This document shows, in pieces, positions 50,993 to 59,729 of a stretch of 64,000 nucleotides of DNA (its first letter is position 1; every line of letters begins with the position of its first letter). The stretch spans positions 1 to 64,000 of the forward strand of contig CAZWSX010000031.1 in NCBI GenBank assembly GCA_964636985.1. Reading direction: 5' to 3'. A program made the position numbers and the translations under genes. The notes under the pieces are model-generated. The model made no database searches and had not been told where the DNA came from. It worked only from the letters and a program-made list of their open reading frames with translations. The DNA comes from CAZWSX01 sp964636985. GTDB lineage: Bacteria; Planctomycetota; Planctomycetia; Pirellulales; Pirellulaceae.

Positions 50993-51961
50993 CTATTCTT
51001 TGTTGGACGGATTCGAACTGCCGTCTCGCAATTGCAGTTGATGCATCGGCGAGTAGAAGTCTTCCACTTGCGCCTTTTCTTCGATCAGCGTGATGGTCGC
51101 TTGCCACTGATCGATCACCGCGGCGCGGCTCGCCTTGGTGAGAACGATTTGGCGAACAGCGCCGCTCCAGCGTTCGCCCCATAGTTCGATGCGCTCCACC
51201 GGCGGTTTGGCGGGCGGGTTTTCTTTGAGGCTCTCCGGATCGAGCGTCGCCACCACGTGATACAAACGCGGGCCGTTGGGCTCGATCGATTCGTTGTCGA
51301 CTCGCTCCAACTTGTAGTGGTTCTTAATCCGCCTCAAGATGGTGGCAATTTCAAGATAGGGCATGTCTTCGGCATCCATGTCGACCTGCCTCATCATGGG
51401 ATGGTTCGCTCCCGTGGTGTTGATCGCGGGGCCATACGGGCCCAGGAACCAACGCTGATCTCCTTCTCGCCCGACGCGGAACGTTCCGGCCCATGGCCCG
51501 GTGATGGAGAAGACCATGTGGTCGCCGCCTCGCACCCATAACTGGGCATCTTTGCGAATGCCCACGGAGCCGCGGCTCTCGATGACCACTTTGTAATGGC
51601 GATCGATCGGCGCCTGCGAGAGGTGAATGGCGAGGTCGACAATGGCCTCGGCGCTGGCGGTGGAGCTTTGCCACCAGACCAGGCCAATGCCCGCAAGGAG
51701 CAGCGCGGCGATGGAGGGCATCCACCAGCGCGAACTGGCCGACGCGGCGATGCGCTTACGATCGGTTTTGGCGGGTTGGTGTTCGGCGCGAGCGTCGTGT
51801 ACGAGCGTTTCGTCGGTTACGTTTTCGATTTGTTGCATGGTTTTGGCAATCGCGCGATCGATCGACGGCTTCGATCTCCCGTGCCAGTGGTTCAGCAAGG
51901 CGTCGAGCCACTGCATGGCCGGTTCATCAATCGGATCGGTGTTGTTGTTGGTTGTGTTCAT
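50993..51961 (-). CDS. Membrane-anchored anti-sigma factor candidate with LolA-like periplasmic domain
   Basis: 322 aa from ATG 51961, which overlaps the sigma factor stop (ATGA). The cytoplasmic N-terminus (~75 residues; DALLNHWHGRSKPSIDRAIA) has no zinc-type HxxxCxxC anti-sigma motif. One membrane helix follows (SIAALLLAGIGLVWWQ, about residues 83-98). The outer part resembles LolA/LppX-like lipid-binding beta sheets (DRHYKVVIESRGSVGIRKDA, RWFLGPYGPAINTTG, LYHVVATLDPESLKENP). Anti-sigma role is inferred from coupling to the sigma gene and topology. Confidence 0.7.
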   Translation of the reverse strand: MNTTNNNTDPIDEPAMQWLDALLNHWHGRSKPSIDRAIAKTMQQIENVTDETLVHDARAEHQPAKTDRKRIAASASSRWWMPSIAALLLAGIGLVWWQSSTASAEAIVDLAIHLSQAPIDRHYKVVIESRGSVGIRKDAQLWVRGGDHMVFSITGPWAGTFRVGREGDQRWFLGPYGPAINTTGANHPMMRQVDMDAEDMPYLEIATILRRIKNHYKLERVDNESIEPNGPRLYHVVATLDPESLKENPPAKPPVERIELWGERWSGAVRQIVLTKASRAAVIDQWQATITLIEEKAQVEDFYSPMHQLQLRDGSSNPSNKE

Positions 51962-52497
51962 TGGGCGTCTCCGATCGCGGGCAGTTTGCCGGTGAGGCAT
52001 TCCAGCAACATGGTCCTGGCCCGGTGCAGCCGCTTTTTAACGGCTTCCAGGTTTTGGCTCAGTTGCTCGCTGATCTGCTGGGGCCACAAGTCGTCGCGGT
52101 AACGTAGGTCGATTACTTGCCGGTAGGCCTCGGGCAACGCGCTCACGCAGTCGCCGAGGGCCGATAGTTTTTCTTCGAACGTGTCGCCGCTAAGTCGTTG
52201 CAATCCGGCCATGCGATGGTCGATCACTTCGAGTGCCGACGCATCGACCGGCTGCGGAGCCGTTTTGTTCTTGCGATACCAAACGAGCACGACGTTGCGG
52301 GCGATGCCGCGCAGCCAAGGCGCCATCGGACGCTCTCGATCGAAGCGATCGAGACTCTTCCAAGCGGAAACCATCGTCTCTTGAAACAAGTCTTCCGCCG
52401 TTGAGGGATCGCGAACGGCCGCGCGCAGATACGCCATCAGCATGCCGGCGTGCTCTCGCACAAGAAGTTCGAAGATGCTTTTCGCGTCGAGTGTCAT
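51958..52497 (-). CDS. ECF-type RNA polymerase sigma factor
   Basis: 179 aa from ATG 52497. Region 2 is visible as LMAYLRAAVRDPSTAEDLFQ and ETMVSAWKSLDRFD with PWLRGIARNVVL. Region 4 is ALPEAYRQVIDLRYRDDLWP then ISEQLSQNLEAVKKRLHRAR. No long C-terminal extension. Coupled to a membrane protein that likely holds it inactive. A 15-bp palindrome lies 20-34 nt upstream of the start and may be in its 5' leader or operator. Target genes unknown; the divergent cytochrome/monooxygenase gene at 52808 is a natural candidate. Confidence 0.9.
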   Translation of the reverse strand: MTLDAKSIFELLVREHAGMLMAYLRAAVRDPSTAEDLFQETMVSAWKSLDRFDRERPMAPWLRGIARNVVLVWYRKNKTAPQPVDASALEVIDHRMAGLQRLSGDTFEEKLSALGDCVSALPEAYRQVIDLRYRDDLWPQQISEQLSQNLEAVKKRLHRARTMLLECLTGKLPAIGDAQ

Positions 52498-52807
52498 AGA
52501 TCGCCTGAGAATGACCTCACCTATAAGGTGAATTAGCACCCCTCTACGAATCGAGGACGAGAAAACGGAGGTTGGACCTGCATTTTGCCAAGTTTTCCCA
52601 GGAATTCGGATTTAGGCTGATTTTGTGTCCTCGATCAGACGGCGCCCGACAACGTCTTCATGTTGCGATTACGAGACAGCAATTGGCGGCCTTCTTGGTT
52701 TCCTTTACCGGCTGTTATCGCTCTTAGGATAGGCCATGAGCGCAAGGGAATCGCGTATCTTAAGGGCAGTATTTGTTTGGAGATGGAGCTTGTTTCAAAG
52801 TAGTACC
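52498..52807. other. Divergent intergenic region
   Basis: Separates the sigma factor (minus) from the cytochrome-copper protein (plus). It contains the TCACCT-ATA-AGGTGA palindrome at 52517-52531. An in-frame extension of the downstream gene back to 52736 adds residues without signal features, so I place its start at 52808. No other repeat seen. Confidence 0.4.
52517..52531. promoter_or_regulatory. 15-bp palindrome upstream of the sigma factor
   Basis: Perfect inverted repeat TCACCTATAAGGTGA (6-bp arms, 3-bp centre) 20-34 nt before the sigma factor start codon. It could be an operator or a 5'-leader hairpin; function inferred only from position. Confidence 0.45.
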
Positions 52808-54292
52808 ATGATTCGAAAACTCTCTTCCGCAGTCTTGGCGTTGGGTTGTTTGGCAACAACGATCCACGCCGCCGACCCCGTTCCGACGTTCAGCAAAGAC
52901 GTTGCACCCATCGTGTTTGCGAAGTGCAGCGGGTGTCATCGTCCTGGTCAGGGGGCGCCGTTCTCGCTTCTTTCGTACCGCGATCTCGAAAAGCGCGGGC
53001 AATTGGTTCAGCATGTGGTCGACACTAAGATCATGCCTCCCTGGAAGGCAGAACAAGGGGACTTCGCGTTTCGCGGCGATCGCCGGTTGACGGCCGAGCA
53101 GGTTGCTTTGATCAGCCGTTGGGTAGACGGCGGCATGCCTGAGGGGAAGGCCAGCGATTTGCCGGCCGTGCCGAAGTTCGAGAGTGAATGGCCCTTGGGC
53201 AAGCCAGACTTGATTGTCGAAATGCCTGAAGGCTTCACGGTTCCAGCCGACGGCCCGGACATCTTTCGCAACTTCGTGCTGCCGATCCAGTTGCCCGAAG
53301 ACCGTTACGTGAAGGCGCTCGATTTTCGCCCTGGTGCTCCTTCGGTCGTGCACCACTCGTTGTTCTACTCCGATGCCAGCGGCGGCGCCCGCAAGATGGA
53401 CGCAGCCGATCCGGAACCTGGTTTTGGCGGCGGTATGCGTGGCATTTTCATTGCCCGCTTTGGCGATGTCGACCCGTTCCAACGACTGATGCAGTTGGGG
53501 AAGGGCGCGCCCGCGCTTCCCAAGCCAGGCGGCCCCCTACTACCCCCGGGGCTTCCTGCGCCTCCAGCACCACCCGCGCTGAATAGCGGTGCCTTGGGTG
53601 GTTGGGCAGTCGGCAAGCAACCGCACTTCCTGCCGGATGGTTTGGCGTACCCATTGCCTGCCAAGAGCGACCTGCTCCTTTCGACCCACTTCCACCCCTC
53701 GGGCAAGCAGGAGAAAGAGGTCTCGAAGGTGGGGCTCTATTTCGCCAAAGAGAAGCCCCAAAAGCGATTTGCGCCGATCCAGATGCCGCCGCTATTTGGA
53801 GCGTTCAAGGGAATCGATATCCCGCCCGGCGTGAGCGACTACACGCTGGAAGACGAGTTCATTGTGCCGATCGATTGCAAGGCGTTTCTAGCGGCTGCCC
53901 ACGCGCACTACTTGGGCAAGACGATGAAGATGACGGCCACCCTGCCTGATGGCACGGTGAAGACAGTGCTCTCGATTCCCGATTGGGACTTCGCGTGGCA
54001 GGAACAGTACGAATTTGCACAGTTCGTTCCCCTGCCGGCCGGAACCAAATTGAACATTCGGATCACCTACGACAACACCGCTGAGAACCCACGGAACCCC
54101 AAGAACACACCTGTCCGCGTTCGCTTCGGCGAGGAATCGACCGACGAAATGGGGAGCGTGAGCCTCCAAGTGGTGGCCGACCGCGAGGAGGAACTGGTGC
54201 TGCTGGAAGGTGCTTACCGCGAGCATGTGCGGCAAGCGCTGTTCAAAGCCAATCCCGCGGAATTGATCCGGTTGCGACAAAACAGAAAATAG
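52808..54292 (+). CDS. Cytochrome c / copper type II monooxygenase-like exported protein
   Basis: 494 aa from ATG 52808. The signal peptide ends near TIHAAD. A cytochrome c-like module follows (FSKDVAPIVFAKCSGCHRPG, CxxCH near residue 40; MPPWKAEQGD may supply the axial Met). The remainder resembles the PHM/dopamine-monooxygenase fold: APSVVHHSLFYSDASGG (HH pair), STHFHPSGKQEKEVSKV (HxH) and AAHAHYLGKTMKMTATLPDG (HxH). The fusion would let electrons be delivered from a haem to copper. Substrate unknown. A strong terminator lies about 130 nt downstream. Confidence 0.75.
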   Translation: MIRKLSSAVLALGCLATTIHAADPVPTFSKDVAPIVFAKCSGCHRPGQGAPFSLLSYRDLEKRGQLVQHVVDTKIMPPWKAEQGDFAFRGDRRLTAEQVALISRWVDGGMPEGKASDLPAVPKFESEWPLGKPDLIVEMPEGFTVPADGPDIFRNFVLPIQLPEDRYVKALDFRPGAPSVVHHSLFYSDASGGARKMDAADPEPGFGGGMRGIFIARFGDVDPFQRLMQLGKGAPALPKPGGPLLPPGLPAPPAPPALNSGALGGWAVGKQPHFLPDGLAYPLPAKSDLLLSTHFHPSGKQEKEVSKVGLYFAKEKPQKRFAPIQMPPLFGAFKGIDIPPGVSDYTLEDEFIVPIDCKAFLAAAHAHYLGKTMKMTATLPDGTVKTVLSIPDWDFAWQEQYEFAQFVPLPAGTKLNIRITYDNTAENPRNPKNTPVRVRFGEESTDEMGSVSLQVVADREEELVLLEGAYREHVRQALFKANPAELIRLRQNRK

Positions 54293-54420
54293 AAGCCCCC
54301 GAAGGAAGGGCGGCGTTGCGAGGAAAGGCCAGCTAGAAAATTGAAATTTGCTTGAGCCCTCGACCCGCGGTAAATTGAGGGCAGGATTTTCCGCTCAAAA
54401 TCGGAAACTTCCTAGGTCAG

Positions 54421-54455
54421 CCCACGCCGGACGACGAACCGGCGTGGGTGTTTTT
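54421..54455 (+). terminator. Rho-independent terminator
   Basis: Perfect 10-bp stem CCCACGCCGG / CCGGCGTGGG with loop ACGACGAA, then TGTTTTTATT. It ends transcription of the monooxygenase-like gene before comEC. Confidence 0.92.
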
Positions 54456-54536
54456 ATTGCGTCATCGGACTGCCGCAGAAGGTAATTGGCCGAGGCTGAC
54501 ACTAAACTGGCGATTCCTCTGCGGACCAACGCCCTG

Positions 54537-57086
54537 ATGTCTTCGTCGCGCTCGATTTCGCCTCAGTCAGATGACTTAGGCGACCCCGCGCGCAGCCGGC
54601 GATATACACCGCTTCTCACGATCGCCTTCGCATTCACGGTCGGGATCTCACTCGACCGGTGGCTCGGTGTTCCAGTCGCCCTGTCTTGGGCTGCGGTGCT
54701 GACGGCCTTACTGGCCTGGTGGAATGAGTGGCGCAGCAGTCGGTTTCGCTCGAGCACGGTTTGTCTCTTGCTCGCGATTGCCAGCGTTGGGGCTGCTTCG
54801 CATCACGATGCCTGGCGATGGTATGCCGACGATGAAATTGGACTGCGAGTCACCACCGATCGCACGCCGGTCGCCTTGGACGCGGAGCTATTGGCCGCGC
54901 CGATCGTGTTGCCTGCTCCACCGCCGACTCCGCTTTCCCCCTTTCCAGCAACCGACCGAACTCGGCTGGAGCTGCGCGTGATCGGCGTGCGCCATCGCAA
55001 AGAGTGGCAGGTTGCGACGGGTGAAACGACGGCGTTCGTCGGTGGCGTGGTCGCGGGTTTCAAGCCTGGCGACAAGATTCGCTTGTTTGGTTTCGCGGCC
55101 CGGATTGCCCCGCCTTCCAATCCAGGCGAGCCCGACTTCGCCGCCATGGCGCGGCGCGAACATCGGCTCGTTCGCGTGCAAGGTGAGTTTGCCGCCTGCG
55201 TGACGGCCCGGCCCAATGAGGCGCCACAGAGCTTGTGGCGGCAAGGGCCGCGAATCTGGCTTGCGCACATCAGCGAGCACTTTCGGCAGATACTCAATCG
55301 GCACGTGTCACCGGAACGTGCGCCGTTGGCCACGGCGCTATTGTTGGGAACGCGCGAGTCGCTCTCCTACGAGGAACAGCAGCGGTTTCTGTTAACTGGC
55401 ACGATTCACTTGCTGGCGATCTCCGGGATGAACCTGGCGATACTGGCGTGGGGCATCGACGCCCTGGTGCGGCTGTTTGGCTTGTCGCGGCGGAAAGAGA
55501 TCTTGCTGGTTGGCGGTTTCGCCGTTAGCTATGCCGTGCTTACAGGCGCCGAGCCACCAGTCGTGCGAGCGGCCGTGATCGTCTTTGTGGCGCTGGCCGC
55601 GCGATGGCTGCAGCGGGGGCAATCGAATTGGAACACGCTCGCATTGGCGGCACTGTTTGTGTTGGCGTACAACCCGACCGAATTGTTTTCGCTCGGTACG
55701 CAGCTTTCGTTCATTGCGGTGGCGGTGTTGAGTGCTACGAGCACGATCCGCTTCGGACGGCCGCCGGAAGATCCACTCGACCGGCTGATTTGGCAAACGA
55801 GACCTTGGTGGCAGCGCGTGCTGCGCTGGTGCGGCAGCAGGTTGCTCGAAATCACGGTGGTGGGGCTCGCGATTTGGTTCTTCACGCAGCCGCTGAGTTG
55901 GCTTCACTTTCACGTCGTTTCGCCGGTATCGATTCCGCTGAATCTGGTGGCCGCGATTCCGACGAACATCGCGCTGCTTTGCGGGTTCTTCGCTTTGCTT
56001 ACAGACCTGGCGGGATTGCCTTGGCTGCCTGACTTGTTCGGTTGGGCTTGCTCGCTCTCGCTCGATGCGCTCGACTTCTTGGTTCGTGCCGCTGAGTTGG
56101 GACCGCCTGCATACGGCTATGTGCCGGCTCCGCCGCTTTGGTGCGTTGCGTTGCTGTATGGGGCGTGGACTGTCGGTTGCATGGTCTGGCTGATTCCCGG
56201 TCGCATACTCATTGCCGGAAGTTGTTTGTGGCTCGCCGTGATGTTGGGGCTAACGTTGAATTGGTTTGGAGGCAGTCACCCGGCGTCGCCGCGGTTCACG
56301 TTCATTTCGGTTGGGCACGGCCTGGCGACGCTTATTGAGCTGCCGCAAGGCCAGACGATTCTTTACGACGCGGGTCGGCTCGGCCAACCAGAGCCGGTGG
56401 CGCGCGTGGTCTCGAATGCTCTACTCGCTCGTGGAAAAACGCGGCTCGACGCGATTGTGATCTCGCACGCCGACTTGGATCACTACAACGCCATCCCAGA
56501 ACTTGTGAACCGTTTCCATGTCGGCGTTGTTTACGTATCGGAGGTGATGTTCAACGACAAAACGCCCGCTCTGGCGGCATTGCAGGACGCGATTACCGCG
56601 AAGGGAATTCCCATCAAGACGCTCCGCGCGGGGGATCGCTTAAGCGAATTAGGCGACGCGCAACTGGAGGTGCTTCATCCAGGTCGTCGCCCCGAACGAA
56701 CGAATGACAATGCCAATAGCATCGTGTTGCAATTGGAACACAAAGGCCGCCGCACGCTGCTCACCGGCGACCTCGAAGGGCCGGGGCTTACTTCGCTGCT
56801 CAACGAAGGACCGCGACAAATCGATCTTTTGCTGGTGCCCCACCACGGCAGTCGCAACAGCAATCCCTTTGGGCTTTCGCAGTGGGCCACGCCGCGGCTC
56901 GTCGTGATCAGCGGCGGAGCGATGGACGAGTCGGAAGCCTCTAACGAAGTCGTAATCGCTTACACGCTCAGCGGCGCCGGCGTTTGGCACACCTACCGCG
57001 ACGGAGCGGTGACGATCGAACTCGATTCAGCCCTCAAAGCGAAAGGGCACCACAGCGAGGTTCCGTTTTTTCGATCGATCCGTTAG
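54537..57086 (+). CDS. comEC: ComEC/Rec2 DNA-uptake channel protein
   Basis: 849 aa from ATG 54537; a TTG at 54486 is an alternative. N-terminal helices and a soluble DUF4131-like region (LDRWLGVPVALSWAAVLTAL; RTRLELRVIGVRH; GDKIRLFGFAARIA), then the ComEC/Rec2 membrane core with LLAISGMNLAILAWGIDALV and FAVSYAVLTGAEPPVVRAAV. The C-terminal metallo-beta-lactamase-like domain shows FTFISVGHGLATLIELPQGQ, ILYDAG, VISHADLDHYNAI (HxDxDH) and LLVPHHGSRNSN. ComEC carries single-stranded DNA across the inner membrane in natural competence. The full length is consistent with a functional protein. Confidence 0.92.
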   Translation: MSSSRSISPQSDDLGDPARSRRYTPLLTIAFAFTVGISLDRWLGVPVALSWAAVLTALLAWWNEWRSSRFRSSTVCLLLAIASVGAASHHDAWRWYADDEIGLRVTTDRTPVALDAELLAAPIVLPAPPPTPLSPFPATDRTRLELRVIGVRHRKEWQVATGETTAFVGGVVAGFKPGDKIRLFGFAARIAPPSNPGEPDFAAMARREHRLVRVQGEFAACVTARPNEAPQSLWRQGPRIWLAHISEHFRQILNRHVSPERAPLATALLLGTRESLSYEEQQRFLLTGTIHLLAISGMNLAILAWGIDALVRLFGLSRRKEILLVGGFAVSYAVLTGAEPPVVRAAVIVFVALAARWLQRGQSNWNTLALAALFVLAYNPTELFSLGTQLSFIAVAVLSATSTIRFGRPPEDPLDRLIWQTRPWWQRVLRWCGSRLLEITVVGLAIWFFTQPLSWLHFHVVSPVSIPLNLVAAIPTNIALLCGFFALLTDLAGLPWLPDLFGWACSLSLDALDFLVRAAELGPPAYGYVPAPPLWCVALLYGAWTVGCMVWLIPGRILIAGSCLWLAVMLGLTLNWFGGSHPASPRFTFISVGHGLATLIELPQGQTILYDAGRLGQPEPVARVVSNALLARGKTRLDAIVISHADLDHYNAIPELVNRFHVGVVYVSEVMFNDKTPALAALQDAITAKGIPIKTLRAGDRLSELGDAQLEVLHPGRRPERTNDNANSIVLQLEHKGRRTLLTGDLEGPGLTSLLNEGPRQIDLLLVPHHGSRNSNPFGLSQWATPRLVVISGGAMDESEASNEVVIAYTLSGAGVWHTYRDGAVTIELDSALKAKGHHSEVPFFRSIR

Positions 57087-57172
57087 CTGCCGTTTCTCTC
57101 TTGTCGACGACACAATGTCTGAGGTAGGTTGCTGCTGGTTTCGATATCGGCGGGATCAGGGAGGAAGCAGCG

Positions 57173-57685
57173 ATGCGGTTCACAATTCGGCAGATGATGG
57201 CGTGGACGGTTGGCATCGCGGTGATCCTGGGAGTGCTTTTTGGATTGCCCGATATTGTCTCGCTGCCGCTGATGGCCTTATTCATCATGAGCATGCCTGT
57301 GACGTTGATCGTGGGAACCATCTATGCGAGGAATTGGAAACGAACGTTCTTCATTGGGGCATTGATCGCCACGAGCCCGATCCTGACGTTCATTATGTTC
57401 TATGGGCCGATGATGCTGATGGGCATGTCCTTTCAAATCGGCTTCGATTTTTCCGAATTCGACGAAGCGACGCTTATTTGCAAGTACTACGCGGTGGGGT
57501 TGGCTGTTTTCGCCAGCTTGAATGGGGCCATCGCCTTGGGAGTGCGGTGGTTAGTGAGCGAGCCGGACCAAGCGTCGGCGCCGCAACCCAAAGCGGCGAC
57601 GGAATTGCCAGCGGTCAATCGATTCGAAGTTGCTCCCATGCCGTACGCTGTGATGGAAGGCCGCGTGACCGTCGAATCAGCCTAA
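57173..57685 (+). CDS. Small membrane protein (FTIRQMMAWT-type N-terminus)
   Basis: 170 aa, preceded by GGAGGAAG. The opening RFTIRQMMAWTVGIAVILGV is a recurrent planctomycete N-terminus. Four hydrophobic segments are visible (VGIAVILGVLFGLPDIV; LPLMALFIMSMPVTLIVG; FFIGALIATSPILTFIMFYG; YAVGLAVFASLNGAIALGV), then a polar C-terminal tail. Function unknown. pyrE starts 19 nt downstream. Confidence 0.7.
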   Translation: MRFTIRQMMAWTVGIAVILGVLFGLPDIVSLPLMALFIMSMPVTLIVGTIYARNWKRTFFIGALIATSPILTFIMFYGPMMLMGMSFQIGFDFSEFDEATLICKYYAVGLAVFASLNGAIALGVRWLVSEPDQASAPQPKAATELPAVNRFEVAPMPYAVMEGRVTVESA

Positions 57686-57704
57686 CTCGAGCAGAATCCT
57701 CCTC

Positions 57705-58232
57705 ATGAATTCCAATTCCGATCTCGCTGCCACGCTTCTTCGCGTTGCGCTTCTCAAGGGCCAATTCCTGCTGCGCTCGGGTGCGACCAGCACCGAGTAC
57801 TTCGATAAGTACCGGTTTGAGTCGGACCCCGTGATCTTACGCGAAGTGGCCGCGCAACTCGCGCTGCGGATGCCGATGGACTTCGACGCACTAGCCGGGT
57901 TGGAGATGGGAGGCATCCCCATTGCCACCATGCTTTCGCAGGTCAGCGGCAAGCCGGCGCTCTTCATTCGCAAGAAGGCCAAGGAGTACGGCACTTGTCG
58001 CTTTGCCGAAGGCGGCGAGGTCGCCGGGAAGAAACTCTTGATCGTCGAGGACGTGGTCACGTCCGGCGGGCAAATCATCGAATCGGTGCGCGCCTTGCGA
58101 GGTGAGGGAGCGATCATCACCTCCGTCGTGTGTGTGATCGACCGCGAAGCAGGCGGGCGTGAGAACCTGGTTCCCGAGGGATTGGAACTAACCAGCTTAT
58201 TTACCAAGAGCGATTTGATGGCGGCGGGGTAG
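57705..58232 (+). CDS. pyrE: Orotate phosphoribosyltransferase
   Basis: 175 aa, slightly short for the family. Substrate-side segments ATLLRVALLKGQFLLRSGAT, ALAGLEMGGIPIATMLSQV, GKPALFIRKKAKEYGTCRF and the PRPP loop KKLLIVEDVVTSGGQIIESV are all present. It joins orotate to PRPP to make OMP in pyrimidine biosynthesis. Other pyrimidine genes are not in the window. Two REP hairpins follow its stop. Confidence 0.93.
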   Translation: MNSNSDLAATLLRVALLKGQFLLRSGATSTEYFDKYRFESDPVILREVAAQLALRMPMDFDALAGLEMGGIPIATMLSQVSGKPALFIRKKAKEYGTCRFAEGGEVAGKKLLIVEDVVTSGGQIIESVRALRGEGAIITSVVCVIDREAGGRENLVPEGLELTSLFTKSDLMAAG

Positions 58233-58276
58233 TCGTTCGGCGCGCCCGACTCTCCATGCTAAAGCGACCCAACCGC

Positions 58277-58301
58277 GCACAGACAGGATTGTCTGTGCCA
58301 C
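58277..58301 (-). repeat. REP-like hairpin, copy 7
   Basis: Arms GCACAGACA and TGTCTGTGC with loop GGAT; the foot reads CCAC rather than CTAC, followed by TTTT. It is the first of a tandem pair behind pyrE. Confidence 0.75.
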
Positions 58302-58323
58302 TTTTCGCTTCAAACTCAACCCT

Positions 58324-58348
58324 GGACGGACAGGATTGTCCGTCCTAC
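58324..58348 (-). repeat. REP-like hairpin, copy 8
   Basis: Arms GGACGGACA and TGTCCGTCC with loop GGAT, then CTAC and TTCT. Same orientation as copy 7, 25 nt away, so a direct (not REPIN) arrangement. Confidence 0.75.
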
Positions 58349-58389
58349 TTCTGCAACTCTCCTGGGGCCTGACGCCTGGAGCCTCGTCT

Positions 58390-59388
58390 CTAGCCTTCGC
58401 TGAAAGCCGAGTCAAACGCTCGCTTGCTGGGCGAGAAGTCGAGCTTCTTCACGAAGGCGGCGGCTTCACGGGCGCCGAATTCGCGGTCCATGCCCGAGTC
58501 TTCCCATTCGACCGAGAGCGGGCCTTGGTAGTTGGCATGGTTCAGCGCGCGGATGATCTCTTCGAAGTTCACGCCGCCGCGGCCCGGGCTGCGGAAGTCC
58601 CATCCGCGGCGAGGATCGCCGAAGTTGATGTGGCTCGAGAGGATGCCGCTCTTGCCGTTGAGCGTCGTGATCGCATCCTTCACGTGGACGTGATAGATGC
58701 GGTCGGGGAACGCACGGATGAACTCGACCGGGTCGACGCCTTGCCAGATCAAGTGGCTGGGGTCGAAGTTGAAACCGAACTCAGGGCGATGGTTCAATGC
58801 TTCCAGCGCTCGCTGCGCGGAGTAAATGTCGAAAGCGATTTCCGTCGGGTGAACTTCCAGCGCGAACTTGACGCCGCACTCGGCGAAGACGTCGAGAATC
58901 GGATTGAACCGATCGGCGAACTGCTTGTAGCCGTCGTCGATCATCTTGTCGCTGACGGGCGGGAACGAGTAGAGCAAGTGCCAGATGCTCGATCCGGTGA
59001 AGCCGTTAACCACCGAGACGCCGAACTTCTGCGCAGCTCGAGCGGTGGCTTTGAGTTCTTCTGCCGCCCGCTTGTTGACGCCGTCGGGCTTGCCGTCGCC
59101 CCAAATGTAAGGAGGAAGAATCAGCTTATGACGCTCGTCGATGATGTCGCACACGGCCTGGCCGACCAGGTGGGCGCTGATCGCCTTGCATTGCAGGTCG
59201 TGCTTTTCGAGTTGCTGCCGCTTCTTTTGGCAGTACGAGGAGTCGGAGTTGGCTTTATCGACTTCGAAGTGATCCCCCCAGCAGGCGAGTTCGATGCCGT
59301 CGTAGCCGAACTCTTTCGTCTTGCGGGCCATATCGTCGCACTTGAGGTCGGCCCACTGACCGGTGAAGAGCGTTACCAAACGAGCCAT
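58390..59388 (-). CDS. Sugar phosphate isomerase/epimerase (xylose isomerase-like TIM barrel)
   Basis: 332 aa. TIM-barrel sugar-isomerase landmarks: KTKEFGYDGIELACWGDHFE near the N-terminus, CKAISAHLVGQAVCDIIDER, VKFALEVHPTEIAFDIYSAQ (metal-ligand Glu), FGFNFDPSHLIWQGVDPVEF (DPSH) and IYHVHVKDAITTLNGKSG (HVHVKD), then GPLSVEWEDSGMDREFGARE with the late Glu. The divalent-metal sites look intact. No signal peptide is present, so it is cytoplasmic. The substrate, probably a sugar or inositol derivative, cannot be told. Confidence 0.88.
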   Translation of the reverse strand: MARLVTLFTGQWADLKCDDMARKTKEFGYDGIELACWGDHFEVDKANSDSSYCQKKRQQLEKHDLQCKAISAHLVGQAVCDIIDERHKLILPPYIWGDGKPDGVNKRAAEELKATARAAQKFGVSVVNGFTGSSIWHLLYSFPPVSDKMIDDGYKQFADRFNPILDVFAECGVKFALEVHPTEIAFDIYSAQRALEALNHRPEFGFNFDPSHLIWQGVDPVEFIRAFPDRIYHVHVKDAITTLNGKSGILSSHINFGDPRRGWDFRSPGRGGVNFEEIIRALNHANYQGPLSVEWEDSGMDREFGAREAAAFVKKLDFSPSKRAFDSAFSEG

Positions 59389-59729
59389 GAAAGCGTCTCC
59401 AAAGCGAGAGGATCGAATCGCCGCGGCGAACTTTTGGCCGCGTATTGAAGGTAAAACGGGCCTCTTATTGTGATGACGGAAAGCCCCGTCGGCAAGCTAC
59501 GGTCGGGGCGGGAAATCCAAGGATCGCCGGCGAAAAACGAATTCCCGTTAGCAAGGTAGACTGGGATAGAGACAGTAGATAGTGGAAAGTAGACAGTAGA
59601 AAGAAACAGCGTTCACTTTCTAAACATTGCTCCCCATCTCCCATTCCCCCTCTCTCCCCTTCCACTCCTTGCCGTTGCTCACGGCCGTTGTTGAAGAACG
59701 ACTCCGATCAGCGCAAAGACCCTCGACGC
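59389..59729. other. Intergenic region with purine/pyrimidine repeats
   Basis: No gene seen between the divergent isomerase and GTPase genes. It holds a GACAGTAGATAGTGG / GTAGACAGTAGAAAG imperfect direct repeat (about 59572-59605) and a pyrimidine tract at about 59629-59669 (CTCCCCATCTCCCATTCCCC). I found no AT-rich block here. Confidence 0.5.

Noticed and set aside
54537..57086. Competence operon
   Set aside because: Only comEC is present. Neighbours are a small membrane protein and pyrE, so no competence cluster can be claimed from this window.
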